From Actinomycetota bacterium (GTDB lineage Bacteria; Actinomycetota; Thermoleophilia; Gaiellales; Gaiellaceae), in contig VAXK01000220.1 of the NCBI GenBank assembly GCA_005885565.1, positions 1 through 15,046 of the forward strand: a stretch of DNA of 15,046 nt. Direction: 5' to 3'. Position 1 is the first letter of the stretch. Every line of letters begins with the position of its first letter. The notes under the pieces were generated by a model. That model saw only the letters and a program-made list of their open reading frames with translations, was not told the DNA's origin and ran no database searches. This document shows, piece by piece, positions 1-7,626 of the stretch. The position numbers were made by a program, and so were the translations under genes.

Positions 1-392
1 TCGACGTCACGACCGATGGCTCGATCGACCCGCGCGACGCGATCGCGCAGGCGGCCGAGATCCTCATCCGCCAGCTCGCGATCTTCACCGACCTGGAGAA
101 GATCGAGGGCTTCGGCGAGACGCCGGCCGCTGCGGGCGACGGCGCGGGGCCCGAGATCCCGCTCGCGCACGGGATGGAGAACTTCCCGATCGAGGAGCTC
201 GAGCTCGGCGTCCGCTCGTACAACTGCCTCAAGCGCGTCGGCATCGAGACGATCGGCGACCTCGTGACGAAGACGGAGACCGAGCTGGCCGCGATCCCGA
301 ACTTCGGCAAGAAGTCGATCGAGGAGGTCAAGGAGACGCTCGCCTCGCACGGCCTCACGCTGCGCGGGGACGAAGGGCTGCTCTCCGGCTAG
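1..392 (+). CDS. rpoA: RNA polymerase alpha subunit, C-terminal part (5' truncated by window)
   Basis: This is the 3' end of the RNA polymerase alpha subunit; the reading frame enters at base 3 and stops with TAG at 390-392. The visible part covers the end of the N-terminal assembly domain (DGSIDPRDAIAQAAEIL...), an acidic/Ala-Gly linker, and the whole C-terminal domain. The latter has the expected ENFPIEELELGVRSYNCLKR and GKKSIEEVKETL segments of the helix-hairpin-helix fold that contacts UP-element DNA and activators. The rplQ start lies only 4 nt downstream, the usual rpoA-rplQ arrangement, so the two are surely cotranscribed. Only about 130 of some 330 residues are inside the window. Nothing in the visible part is unusual. 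Confidence 0.97.
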   Translation, partial: DVTTDGSIDPRDAIAQAAEILIRQLAIFTDLEKIEGFGETPAAAGDGAGPEIPLAHGMENFPIEELELGVRSYNCLKRVGIETIGDLVTKTETELAAIPNFGKKSIEEVKETLASHGLTLRGDEGLLSG

Positions 393-396
393 AGCC

Positions 397-759
397 ATGC
401 GTCACCACCGCTCGGGAAAGAAGCTCGGCCGCGACTCGGCGCACCGCAAGGCGCTCTACTCGAACCTGACGAGCGCGCTGATCGAGCACGGCCGCATCCG
501 CACGACCGAGGCGAAGGCGAAGGCGGTGCGGCCGATCGCCGAGCAGATGATCACGCTGGGCCGGCGCGGCGACGTCCACGCGCGCCGGCAGGCGCTCGCT
601 TACCTGCGCTCGCAGGACGTCGTGCACAAGCTCTTCTCCGACGTGGGGCCGCGCTTCTCCGAGCGGCCCGGCGGCTACTCGCGGATCGTCAAGCTGGGCC
701 CGCGCCCCGGGGACGCGGCACCGATGGCGTACCTCGAGCTCGTCGATTTCGTCCCGTAA
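397..759 (+). CDS. rplQ: 50S ribosomal protein L17
   Basis: This encodes a complete 120-residue ribosomal protein L17, a structural protein of the large subunit. The N-terminus (MRHHRSGKKLGRDSAHRKAL) and the following SNLTSALIEHGRIRTTEAKAK stretch are the family signature. The length matches ordinary bacterial L17. The ATG follows the rpoA stop by 4 nt, so translation is probably coupled. In most actinobacteria the next gene is truA; here truA lies about 11.6 kb away, behind a biosynthetic cluster. The gene converges on the last gene of the leftward operon with only 19 bp between the two stop codons. Confidence 0.98.
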   Translation: MRHHRSGKKLGRDSAHRKALYSNLTSALIEHGRIRTTEAKAKAVRPIAEQMITLGRRGDVHARRQALAYLRSQDVVHKLFSDVGPRFSERPGGYSRIVKLGPRPGDAAPMAYLELVDFVP

Positions 760-778
760 TCGGGCGGAGCCGCCGAGC

Positions 779-2017
779 CTAGCGCGACGACCTCGAGGCG
801 AGGACCTCCTGCGCGGCCCGCCGGCCGCTCTCGATGGCGCCGTCGACGAGGCCGCGATAGCCCTCGACGGAGGTCGCCTCGCCGGCGAAGAAGACCGTCG
901 ACCCGAGCGGCGCAGCCCATCCCCGAGGTGCGTCGAGGAACCCCACCCGGGGATAGCTGTAGGCGCCGAGCGTGAACGGGTCGCCTCCCCAGTCGGCCAT
1001 GTGTAGCCGGCCGATCGTCTCCGACGCGATCCACGGCAGGACCGGAGCGATCAACCGCTCCACGAGCGGAGGATCGATGCCCGTCCGGCGCACCGCCGCC
1101 GCCGCCCGGTTGCGGAACGAGGCAGTCACGAGCCGCGAGCCCGCCTGCACGTGCCACAGACCTCCGTACTCGCCGACGACGAGGGCCCAGGCAGACCACG
1201 GCGCGGGCTCGCTCGTCGACGCGCAGAGAACGACCGCGTCGCCGAGGTCGATCGCACGCGCAGCGGCCATCCGCGCCGAGGGGAGCGCCGGCTCGAACGC
1301 CAATCGTCGCTCGACGACGGCCGGCGGCGGCACGGTCACGACCGCGGCCCGCGCCGTCATCGCCCCGTCACCGACTTCGACCTCGACAGATCCCTCTGAC
1401 CAGCGAATGCGCCTCACGACTCGACCGAGCCTGACATCGAGCCCGGAAGCGAGGAGGGCGGGAAGCCGGTCGTAACCCTCGAGCACGACGAGCTCGCCCG
1501 CGCCTGCCGCCGGCGCGCGCATGGCGTCGGCGACCCCGGCGGCGCTGAGCTCGTCCGGATGCCCGCCCCACCGATGGATCAGCCACTCCCGGGCGATCGC
1601 GAGATCCAGCCCGCTCGTGGAGCGCGCAGCCAGAACCTCCCCTACCGACACCTCTGCGTGCGTCCCTCCCAGCTCGCGCTCGAGCGTCCACGGCGCCACG
1701 CCGCCGCCGGCGAGGAGCTCGCTCGCATCGAAGACGCGGCCGTCCACGCTGAAGACGAGCCTGCCGCCGCGCTCGAGCGGCGCGGTGCGAAGGCCGCCTT
1801 CGCGGCTGAAGCGCGCGGCAGGGCCCGCCTCCCCGTGGATTACCTGCGCGCCGAGCTCACCCGGCGCTTCACCGGCGATCCGAGCCGTCCTGATGCGCCC
1901 GCCGATTCGATCACGCGCCTCGAGGACGACGACGGCGACGCCGGCCCGCGCGAGCTCGCGCGCGCACGCCAGCCCAGCCACTCCGGCTCCGACCACCACC
2001 ACCTCCGCCGTGTCCAC
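779..2017 (-). CDS. Flavin-containing monoamine oxidase family protein
   Basis: This 412-residue FAD-dependent amine oxidase is the last gene of the leftward operon. The N-terminus carries the Rossmann dinucleotide motif VVGAGVAGLACARELARAG (GxGxxG at residues 10-15), the acidic ribose-binding Glu33 and the ARDRIGGRIRT segment typical of monoamine and polyamine oxidases, then ELGAQ. The C-terminus has the second FAD-binding stretch, FFAGEATSVEGYRGLVDGAIESGRRAA. Family members oxidise amines to imines (released as aldehyde or ketone) with production of hydrogen peroxide; the substrate here is unknown. A GTG start 12 nt after the P450 stop (weak AGG upstream) fits the beginning of the Rossmann fold. 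Its position suggests tailoring of an amine in the peptide product, such as the N-terminus after leader removal or a side chain; this is inference. Confidence 0.9.
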   Translation of the reverse strand: MDTAEVVVVGAGVAGLACARELARAGVAVVVLEARDRIGGRIRTARIAGEAPGELGAQVIHGEAGPAARFSREGGLRTAPLERGGRLVFSVDGRVFDASELLAGGGVAPWTLERELGGTHAEVSVGEVLAARSTSGLDLAIAREWLIHRWGGHPDELSAAGVADAMRAPAAGAGELVVLEGYDRLPALLASGLDVRLGRVVRRIRWSEGSVEVEVGDGAMTARAAVVTVPPPAVVERRLAFEPALPSARMAAARAIDLGDAVVLCASTSEPAPWSAWALVVGEYGGLWHVQAGSRLVTASFRNRAAAAVRRTGIDPPLVERLIAPVLPWIASETIGRLHMADWGGDPFTLGAYSYPRVGFLDAPRGWAAPLGSTVFFAGEATSVEGYRGLVDGAIESGRRAAQEVLASRSSR

Positions 2018-2029
2018 GCCTGACCGGGG

Positions 2030-3160
2030 TCAGCCCGTCCGGACCGGGAGCGCCCTCAGGCCGCGCGGCACGAGCGACGGGCGCCACTCGAGGGCGCCGG
2101 CGACCGAGAGGTTCGGAAAGCGGTCGAGGATCGCGAGGATCGCCTCGCGGCAGACGAGCCGAGCGAGCGGCGCTCCGAGACAGAAATGGGCGCCGGCTCC
2201 GAACGCCAGATGGGGGTTCGGCCGTCGGCGCAGGTCGAGCCGCTCGGGGTGTGCGAAGACCGACGGGTCGTGGTTCGCCGCAGCGAGGAACACGACGACG
2301 GGTTCGGCGGCGCCGATGTCCTTCCCGCCGATCGCGACCTTCTCGCGAGGAGCCCGAGCAGCTACAGGCACCGGCGCCTCGTAGCGGAGGAGCTCCTCGA
2401 CGGCGCTTCCGATCAGGGAGGGGTCGCTGCGCAGCACGCGCAGCTGCTCAGGGTCGGCGAGAAGAGCCGCAAGCGCGTTGGCCACGAGGTTGGCCAGCGG
2501 CTCGTAGCCGCCGATCACGAGGAGATTGAGCATCGTGAGGAGCTCGTCGCGCGCGAGGCCGGCGCGAGTGCACTCCTCACCGAGAGCGTCGAGGATCCCA
2601 AGCTCCGACCTCGAGCGCGGGGTCTCGAGATACGTCGCGAAGGCAGCTCGCAGCGCCTCCGCAGCCGCGAGGGCAGCCGCGAGAGCGTCCGGGCCCGCGA
2701 GCGGATCGAGATTCGCCGACGCCTCGTCCGCCAAGCGCTCGAAGCGCTCCCGCTCGTCGACGGGGACGTCGAGCAGCTCGGCCAGGACGCGAGAGGACAG
2801 GGGCCGAGCGAACTGGCCGAGGAGGTCCAGCTCGTCCCGGTCGTCCAGCTCCGGCACGATCGCATCGACGACGGCGCGGACCCCGTCCCGTCGGCGCTCG
2901 ACGGCCCGCGCCGCGAACACCTTTGCAGCCGGCGCGCGCAGCCGTGCGTGGTCCGGCGGATCGCTGTTCAGCATCGAGAGCGGCAACGGCGTGCCACGGC
3001 GACGGAGCCGCTGCCCCAGAGCCGCCGAGAAGCTACGGCCTTGAAGGACGAGCTGGACGTCCTCGTACCGAGTCAGAAACCACATCCCCGCGGACGCGTG
3101 GTAGTGGACGGGGTCGTTCTCGCGGAGCCGGCGGTACCACGCGAACGGATCGTCCGGCAC
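2030..3160 (-). CDS. Cytochrome P450 with altered I-helix motif
   Basis: This is a bacterial class I cytochrome P450 of 376 residues from the chosen GTG. Diagnostic parts are NSDPPDHARLR (residues 65-75, helix C), the ExxR pair Glu256/Arg259 (EELLRYEAPV), and the heme loop FGAGAHFCLGAPLARL with the thiolate ligand Cys327. The I-helix reads LLVIGGYEPLAN (213-224), so the normal Thr of the (A/G)GxE/DT oxygen-activation motif is replaced by Pro221; acidic Glu220 remains. No ferredoxin or ferredoxin reductase gene is nearby, so electrons must come from elsewhere. The frame is open further upstream, but only by running into the SDR gene; GTG 11 nt past the SDR stop gives a protein starting at PDDPFAWYRRLRENDPVHY, a normal though slightly short N-terminus. 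The likely role is oxidative tailoring of the azole peptide. Confidence 0.92.
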   Translation of the reverse strand: MPDDPFAWYRRLRENDPVHYHASAGMWFLTRYEDVQLVLQGRSFSAALGQRLRRRGTPLPLSMLNSDPPDHARLRAPAAKVFAARAVERRRDGVRAVVDAIVPELDDRDELDLLGQFARPLSSRVLAELLDVPVDERERFERLADEASANLDPLAGPDALAAALAAAEALRAAFATYLETPRSRSELGILDALGEECTRAGLARDELLTMLNLLVIGGYEPLANLVANALAALLADPEQLRVLRSDPSLIGSAVEELLRYEAPVPVAARAPREKVAIGGKDIGAAEPVVVFLAAANHDPSVFAHPERLDLRRRPNPHLAFGAGAHFCLGAPLARLVCREAILAILDRFPNLSVAGALEWRPSLVPRGLRALPVRTG

Positions 3161-3171
3161 TGAGTGGTCGC

Positions 3172-3924
3172 CTAATGCGTCGTCAGCCCGCCGTCGACCG
3201 TGATCACCTGGCCGCTGATGAAGGCGGACTCGGGAGAGGCGAGAAAGAGGACGGTGCCGACGAGGTCTCGTGATCGCTGCGGACGTTGCAGGCACTGGTA
3301 GTTGACGATCGCGTCGATTCGCTCGCGCGCGGCGTCCGTCATCACGACGTCGGGAACCACGGCCCCCGGAGCGATCGCGTTCACGCGGATCCCGTACCCG
3401 CCCACCTCACGCGCGAACGCCCGGGTGAAGCCGACGACGCCGGCCTTCGCCGCGACGTAGTGCACCATCCCCGCCAGACCGGTCCAGACGAGGTTCGTCG
3501 CGACGTTGATGATGCTCCCCTCGCCTTGCGCCTTCATCTGCCCGAGGACCGCGCGTGAGCAGAGGAACACGCTGTCGAGGTTGACGCTCATCACGCGGCG
3601 CCAGTCGTCGTAGCCGATCTGCTCGAACGCGACGTGGGGATAGCTGCCCGCGTTGTTGACGAGGACGTCGATGCGCTGGAATGCGTCGAGCGCGGTCTGG
3701 GCGATCGCCTCGGCGCCGGCCTCCGACGTGACGTCGGCGGCGACCGCGACCGCGCGCGGCGGCGCCTGGCCGTCGAGGGCGCCCGCTACCGCGGCGGCGC
3801 TGTCGCCGTCGATGTCGGCGACGACGACGCGGGCCCCCTCGTGCGCGAGGCTCTCGCAGTAGGTGCGTCCGAGACCGCTCCCTCCGCCCGTTACGACGAC
3901 GACCGCGTCGGCGAGGCGGCTCAT
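3172..3924 (-). CDS. Short-chain dehydrogenase/reductase (SDR)
   Basis: This is a classical SDR of 250 residues, the usual family length. It has the cofactor motif TGGGSGLG (residues 12-19), NNAG (90-93), a structural Asn at 115 and the catalytic YVAAK (Tyr156, Lys160). Asp37 at the end of the second beta strand suggests NAD(H) rather than NADP(H). The position 13 residues before the catalytic Tyr, normally Ser, is Thr143 (INVATN). The C-terminus (ISGQVITVDGG) is typical. The ATG overlaps the SagB stop by 4 bp (ATGA), which signals translational coupling. It could oxidise an alcohol made by the neighbouring P450 or Rieske oxygenase, or reduce a carbonyl; the substrate cannot be read from sequence. 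Confidence 0.93.
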   Translation of the reverse strand: MSRLADAVVVVTGGGSGLGRTYCESLAHEGARVVVADIDGDSAAAVAGALDGQAPPRAVAVAADVTSEAGAEAIAQTALDAFQRIDVLVNNAGSYPHVAFEQIGYDDWRRVMSVNLDSVFLCSRAVLGQMKAQGEGSIINVATNLVWTGLAGMVHYVAAKAGVVGFTRAFAREVGGYGIRVNAIAPGAVVPDVVMTDAARERIDAIVNYQCLQRPQRSRDLVGTVLFLASPESAFISGQVITVDGGLTTH

Positions 3925-4745
3925 CCCTCTTCAGCGGTCGCGTGCGGCTGCCCGAGAAGGACGACGTAGACGGTTGATTCGTCGACGCCGTCGAAGGCGA
4001 GATAACGGTCGACGTCACGATCGAAGTAGCCGCCGATCGGGGCTACGTCAAGCCCGAGGTCCAGCGCGGTCAGCGCCGCGTTCTGCACCAGGTGACCCGC
4101 CTCGATGAGGACGAAGCGGTACCCGCGATCGCCGTACTTGAACGTCGAGCGATAGAAGATCGCCGTGACGTAGACGATCGCGGTCGCCGTCGAGGCGAGG
4201 TCGCTCTGGACGAAGAAGCCGTCCACGTCGGCGTCGGCGGCGCCCGCGCGCAGGAGATCGAGGGAGTGGTCCTCGGGGTCGTAGTGGTAGAGGCCGCGTT
4301 CGAGCCCCTCCACGCGCCTCGCCTCGACGTAGAGCTCCAGTGGGTAGAGGGCGCCACCGGACGGGATGATCCGGAAGGGCCGGGGAAAGGGCGTCTCGTC
4401 GTTCTCGCGCGAGACCCCGTAGCTCATTTGCAGGATCTTCGCGAGCTGCGCCAGGCCGATCGGGCCGGCTCCGAATGCGCGAGCCGTCGTGCGCCGGAGC
4501 AGCGCGGCGTCGAGCGTCGACGACGAGTGCGGGAACTCCTTCGGAAGTACGACCTTCGCCATGTCGGTGTACGGCTTCACGCGCCGCAGGCGCGCCATCG
4601 CCCGCACGATCGTCTGATTGGAGGGATGAGTCGGGTAGGTCGGGTGCCGTTCGTGGCGGCTGGTCTTCGAGTTCTCGTGGAAGAGCTCCCAGAGCGCCTT
4701 GCTGTCCGGTGCAAGCAAGAATCGGTCGACGGATTCGAGAGCCAT
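3921..4745 (-). CDS. SagB-type azoline dehydrogenase (TOMM oxidase, McbC-like)
   Basis: This 274-residue protein is in the SagB/McbC branch of the FMN nitroreductase fold. In known clusters this enzyme oxidises thiazolines and oxazolines to aromatic thiazoles and oxazoles using FMN. Landmarks: the N-terminal FHENSK segment (22-27), the RRTTARAF phosphate-binding region (84-91), the strongly diagnostic PSGGALYPLELY (128-139), and FKYGDRGYRFVLIEAGHLVQNAAL (202-225). The last contains a Lys-Tyr pair (Lys203-Tyr204) matching the essential pair described for McbC-type dehydrogenases. The C-terminal part (LGLDVAPIGGYFD) is also typical. The ATG lies 8 nt after the YcaO stop. Its presence beside YcaO implies that at least some azolines in the product are aromatised. 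Confidence 0.95.
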   Translation of the reverse strand: MALESVDRFLLAPDSKALWELFHENSKTSRHERHPTYPTHPSNQTIVRAMARLRRVKPYTDMAKVVLPKEFPHSSSTLDAALLRRTTARAFGAGPIGLAQLAKILQMSYGVSRENDETPFPRPFRIIPSGGALYPLELYVEARRVEGLERGLYHYDPEDHSLDLLRAGAADADVDGFFVQSDLASTATAIVYVTAIFYRSTFKYGDRGYRFVLIEAGHLVQNAALTALDLGLDVAPIGGYFDRDVDRYLAFDGVDESTVYVVLLGQPHATAEEG

Positions 4746-4753
4746 GGGTCGTC

Positions 4754-6130
4754 TTACGGGAACGGGTGCGGGTAGGGGTTGTCCGGCTCGCCCGGCTCGA
4801 GCCCGTCCTGGCCGAGCTGCTGCGGGATCGTATAGAGGCGCTTCCCGCCGAGCGCCCGATTGCGGTAGCCCATGAACAGCGGATTCAGGCCCGGTACGAC
4901 GACGCGGACGACCGAGAGGCCGAGCGCGCGGACATCCGGTGTCGTCAGGTCGCAGGCGATCGGCTCGAGCCCCCGCCGCTCGAGCTCACGCGTCACCGTG
5001 CTAAGCGCCTGCGCCGGCGACTCGTCCCCGCAGTCGGCCAGGTCGTCGAAGGGGACAGACTCCGGCGAGGCCCAGCTGAACTCGGCGAACGCCTTCGAAC
5101 CCTGAGGGCAGTAGAAGCGGAGATGCTGCACCTGATCCCGCACCGTCGGATGGCCGAGCTCGACCTCGATTGGGAGCTCAGGCGTGAACTCCATCACCTG
5201 CTTGGCGAACTTGCGCGTGTGCGCGAGCTCCTCGAGGCTCTTGACGAGCGCCCGCTCGGACCGCGGATCGGTCGCTGCGGCGACGGCGACGGCCGGCGAC
5301 GTCGACGCCTCGCTCAGCGCGACCGTCAGCGTCGTCGGGACGCGAATGTCGGTCGTGATGTCCATCAGCTCGACGCGCAGGCCGACCTCGGTGTACCGGC
5401 GGAGCAGGTCGCGCACCGACGAGGGAAGCGACTGTTCGTCGATGTGCGGCCGGCTCATTCGCGCCTGCCAGGCGAGCGTGAAGGCATCGCGCTCGATCGC
5501 CTCACAGGTTCCGGAGAGGGCGGCCTCGGCGAACGAGCCTCCGCAGGCGAGCCCAGTGGAGATGGGCTGGACGATCGGCGTGTCCGGACGTGATCCCAGA
5601 TAGTGGTACGGGACGTAGACCATCGCGGCCGGGACGAGAACGTCCTCGTCCGTCACGAGCGAGCGGCCCTCCGTCCACGCGATCGGGGTCTCCTCCGTGA
5701 ACGGCTTCCACTGGAACCCGTCCGACGAGAGCTGGTCGGGGGCATAGAGGGCGAACGCCTCCGGCGGCGTCCCGCGCACGCCGAGCTCCGCGTACGACGC
5801 ATACACGAGGCTCTCGTACTCGAAGATCGCTCCGCAGTAGCGTTCGATCGCCTCTCCGATCGCCTTCGCCAGCGCGCCGTACCGATGGGTGGATACGCCG
5901 CCGTTGTTGCCGAAGTTCCGGAGCGCGGTGAAGCGGCGCGTGTCGCACGCCCGCGAGAGGTAGTGGAAGAAGTCGGGATCGTCGTCGTCGGGCACGAGCT
6001 CTCGGACCTCGGAAACGATCCCGACCTTCGGGTCGACGAGGAGGTCCCACAAGCCGAGCAGGCGCTCGACCCCGAGCCCTTCGCTCTCCTGCGACGGAGA
6101 CGCAGTCACGGCGGTGCTCGCCAGGGCCAC
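4754..6130 (-). CDS. YcaO cyclodehydratase of the TOMM cluster
   Basis: This 458-residue YcaO protein uses ATP to activate backbone amides so that Cys, Ser or Thr side chains cyclise to azolines. The ATP/Mg-binding elements are visible: GEAIERYCG (Glu93, Glu96, Arg97), SGTCEAIERDAF (Ser207, Glu210, Glu213, Arg214) and KSLEELAHTR (298-306). The C-terminus ends in proline-rich NPYPHPFP, matching the PxPxP tail needed for activity in azoline-forming YcaO enzymes. This argues against the TfuA-type thioamidating subclass, and no tfuA gene is seen. The start is GTG at 6130 with GAGG (minus strand, 6139-6142) 8 nt upstream, overlapping the stop of the E1-like gene. It needs the separate E1-like protein for substrate capture, so this is a split C/D pair rather than a fusion. 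Confidence 0.97.
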   Translation of the reverse strand: MALASTAVTASPSQESEGLGVERLLGLWDLLVDPKVGIVSEVRELVPDDDDPDFFHYLSRACDTRRFTALRNFGNNGGVSTHRYGALAKAIGEAIERYCGAIFEYESLVYASYAELGVRGTPPEAFALYAPDQLSSDGFQWKPFTEETPIAWTEGRSLVTDEDVLVPAAMVYVPYHYLGSRPDTPIVQPISTGLACGGSFAEAALSGTCEAIERDAFTLAWQARMSRPHIDEQSLPSSVRDLLRRYTEVGLRVELMDITTDIRVPTTLTVALSEASTSPAVAVAAATDPRSERALVKSLEELAHTRKFAKQVMEFTPELPIEVELGHPTVRDQVQHLRFYCPQGSKAFAEFSWASPESVPFDDLADCGDESPAQALSTVTRELERRGLEPIACDLTTPDVRALGLSVVRVVVPGLNPLFMGYRNRALGGKRLYTIPQQLGQDGLEPGEPDNPYPHPFP

Positions 6131-6140
6131 GTCGGCTGCC

Positions 6141-7190
6141 TCAGCGACCGCGGAAGGGGATTTGCGGACCGTGTTCCAATACGACCGTCGGACGCCGGGT
6201 CGTGTCGCTGCAGTCGGGACACCGTGGCACCTTCAGCACGCGGTGCACGGTCGACACGAATGAGACGAGGTTGATCTCGATCAGCCGGCCGACCGCGTCC
6301 GAGGGCGCGAATTGGGTCAGCGCCTTCACGACCTCGATGGCCGCGATCTCACCGACGACCGCGGCCATCGGCGGCAGCAGCCCGGCTGACGCGCGGCCGA
6401 CCGGGTCCTCGGTAGCCTGCTTGCGGACCTGCCGCCACACGGCGTAACTCGGGTCGTTCGAGTCTGCTCGCAACCGGTAGCAGCGGAAGCAGGCCGTCTC
6501 GAACGGATGGACGAGCGGGCCGACGTAGCCGCTCATGTCCGCGACCCAGGCCGGAAGGAACAGCCTCTCCTCGCGGACCGCGAGCCGATTGACGTCGGCG
6601 AGCGCCTCGGGCTCACCGAGGTCGCTCGTCGCGCAGACGAGCGAGACGCCCTCGAGCTCCGGCTCCCCGTCGACGACCCTCAGCCGCGTCGCCGTGTCGG
6701 CACGGCCGTCCAACCCGTCGAGCCCGGAGGGCGCGTGCTCGTCGCTCAGAAGGGGATGCTCGACGAGCGTCAGTCTCCCGATCCCGAGCTCGCTCAAGCT
6801 CCGCACGAGCGAACGCGCGATCAGGTTCACGCCGTAGACGACGACGTCGGCCGCTGCGAGCTGCGCGCGCGCACCGCCCGCCGCAGGCCCGAAGCTCGCG
6901 TAGAAGGACGATTGCAAGACGTCGGCATCCGGCTCCGCCGCTTCGCCGGGCCCGACCAGCCGCCGGTCGATCAGCCTGCCGAGGATGCGGTCGACCTCGG
7001 GCCTGAGCGGACGAGGGAAGGCGTCGACGATCTCGGCACGCTCTCGCGTCCCGTCGAGCAGCGGCAGCAGCGCCTCCGCCACCGAGTCGGCACCCTCCCC
7101 CGCGAGCAGGACCTTGGCGATCCCGCGGCTCAGGACGACCCGCCCGTCGTCGAGCCGGATCAGCTGCAGGCCTGTGCCGTCGACCGTCAT
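6141..7190 (-). CDS. E1/ThiF-like cyclodehydratase partner with leader-recognition (RRE) domain
   Basis: This 349-residue protein resembles the ocin-ThiF-like / SagC-type partner that binds the precursor leader and presents it to YcaO. Residues 1 to about 85 look like a RiPP recognition element (winged helix; LVGPGEA marks its end). Residues about 110-330 form an E1-like fold: a degenerate nucleotide loop VVVYGVNLIARSLVRSL instead of GxGxxG, VVGEIAAIEVVKALT (278-292), and two CxxC pairs (CFRC 234-237, CPDC 324-327) for the structural zinc. Loss of the glycine-rich loop fits family members that do not bind ATP. An in-frame stop 27 nt upstream leaves ATG at 7190 as the start; I see no clear Shine-Dalgarno. 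A 79-nt gap separates it from the precursor gene and contains a weak inverted repeat (AGAGC 7228-7232, GCTCT 7251-7255), a plausible place for mRNA processing or attenuation. Confidence 0.93.
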   Translation of the reverse strand: MTVDGTGLQLIRLDDGRVVLSRGIAKVLLAGEGADSVAEALLPLLDGTRERAEIVDAFPRPLRPEVDRILGRLIDRRLVGPGEAAEPDADVLQSSFYASFGPAAGGARAQLAAADVVVYGVNLIARSLVRSLSELGIGRLTLVEHPLLSDEHAPSGLDGLDGRADTATRLRVVDGEPELEGVSLVCATSDLGEPEALADVNRLAVREERLFLPAWVADMSGYVGPLVHPFETACFRCYRLRADSNDPSYAVWRQVRKQATEDPVGRASAGLLPPMAAVVGEIAAIEVVKALTQFAPSDAVGRLIEINLVSFVSTVHRVLKVPRCPDCSDTTRRPTVVLEHGPQIPFRGR

Positions 7191-7269
7191 CGGGCGACAG
7201 CGACGGACCGCGGTTCACCGGAGGCGCAGAGCACTTCCGGCGCCGGCTGGGCTCTCTGTCGCGCGGCTG

Positions 7270-7626
7270 CTACGCCGCGAACGGGTCTACCTCGGCGGCG
7301 GCGCAGCAACAGCACGGCGTGCAGGAGCAGCACGAGATCGACCAGTCGATCGGCTCGGCTTCGGTCGGGCCGGGCGCCCCTTCGCGCTGGGCCCTCTTGG
7401 CTGCGTCTTGCCGCTGTGCCTGGAAGACGTTCTCGAGACTCTGGAGGTCGTCGACCGTCAAGGCCTCGACCGTCGCGTTTCCAGTGGCCTCCCCCTTGAA
7501 CTTCGTCTCCAAGTCGTGGAGGTCCTGGACGGTCAGCTCGCGTACCGCGGGCGTCGCCGCCCCCAAGTGCGGTGCCACGCCGTGGATCTGATTGATCTTG
7601 CGGTTTGGGTCACGTGGACGTGCCAT
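7270..7626 (-). CDS. TOMM precursor peptide with Cys/Ser/Thr core
   Basis: This 118-residue protein is the likely peptide substrate of the adjacent enzymes. Residues 1 to about 90 are a hydrophilic leader holding two similar segments 25 residues apart: VRELTVQDLHDLETKF (28-43) and VEALTVDDLQSLENVF (53-68), 9 of 16 identical. A linker ends in EAEPIDW, then comes SISCCSCTPCCCC (96-108): seven Cys, three Ser and one Thr in 13 residues. The chain ends AAAEVDPFAA, an unusual tail after the core. Trp95 is the only Trp and there is no Tyr. ATG at 7626 is chosen because a purine-rich GGAGAGAGGG lies upstream and MARPRDPNRK begins the protein-like part; a GTG at 7713 in the same frame is less likely. 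First gene of the operon and nearest to the promoter, as is common for precursors. The family is not one I recognise by name. Confidence 0.88.
   Translation of the reverse strand: MARPRDPNRKINQIHGVAPHLGAATPAVRELTVQDLHDLETKFKGEATGNATVEALTVDDLQSLENVFQAQRQDAAKRAQREGAPGPTEAEPIDWSISCCSCTPCCCCAAAEVDPFAA
7423..7470 (-). repeat. Leader repeat unit B of the precursor peptide
   Basis: This encodes residues 53-68 of the precursor, sharing 9 of 16 residues with unit A. It is the copy nearer to the core and could be the functional docking segment, or a second one. Confidence 0.75.
7498..7545 (-). repeat. Leader repeat unit A of the precursor peptide
   Basis: This encodes residues 28-43 of the precursor, with pattern V..LTV.DL..LE..F. 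It aligns without gaps with unit B at 7423-7470 (25 codons further on). It is probably an amphipathic helix or strand recognised by the RRE domain of the E1-like protein. Confidence 0.75.

Noticed and set aside
763..774. GC-rich inverted repeat between the rplQ and amine oxidase stops as a two-way terminator
   Set aside because: Only 4 bp can pair once a loop is allowed, and there is no T-tract on either side.
2186..3163. Long open frame antisense to the P450 (325 codons)
   Set aside because: It is Arg/Glu-rich low-complexity sequence opposite a gene with all P450 motifs; a by-product of high GC content.
4475..5593. Long open frame antisense to YcaO and SagB (372 codons)
   Set aside because: No recognisable domain, strongly biased Arg composition, and it mirrors two well-supported genes.
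7270..7362. Classification as a thiopeptide
   Set aside because: The Cys/Ser-rich core resembles thiopeptide cores, but there are no split LanB-type dehydratases and no pyridine-forming cyclase in the window.
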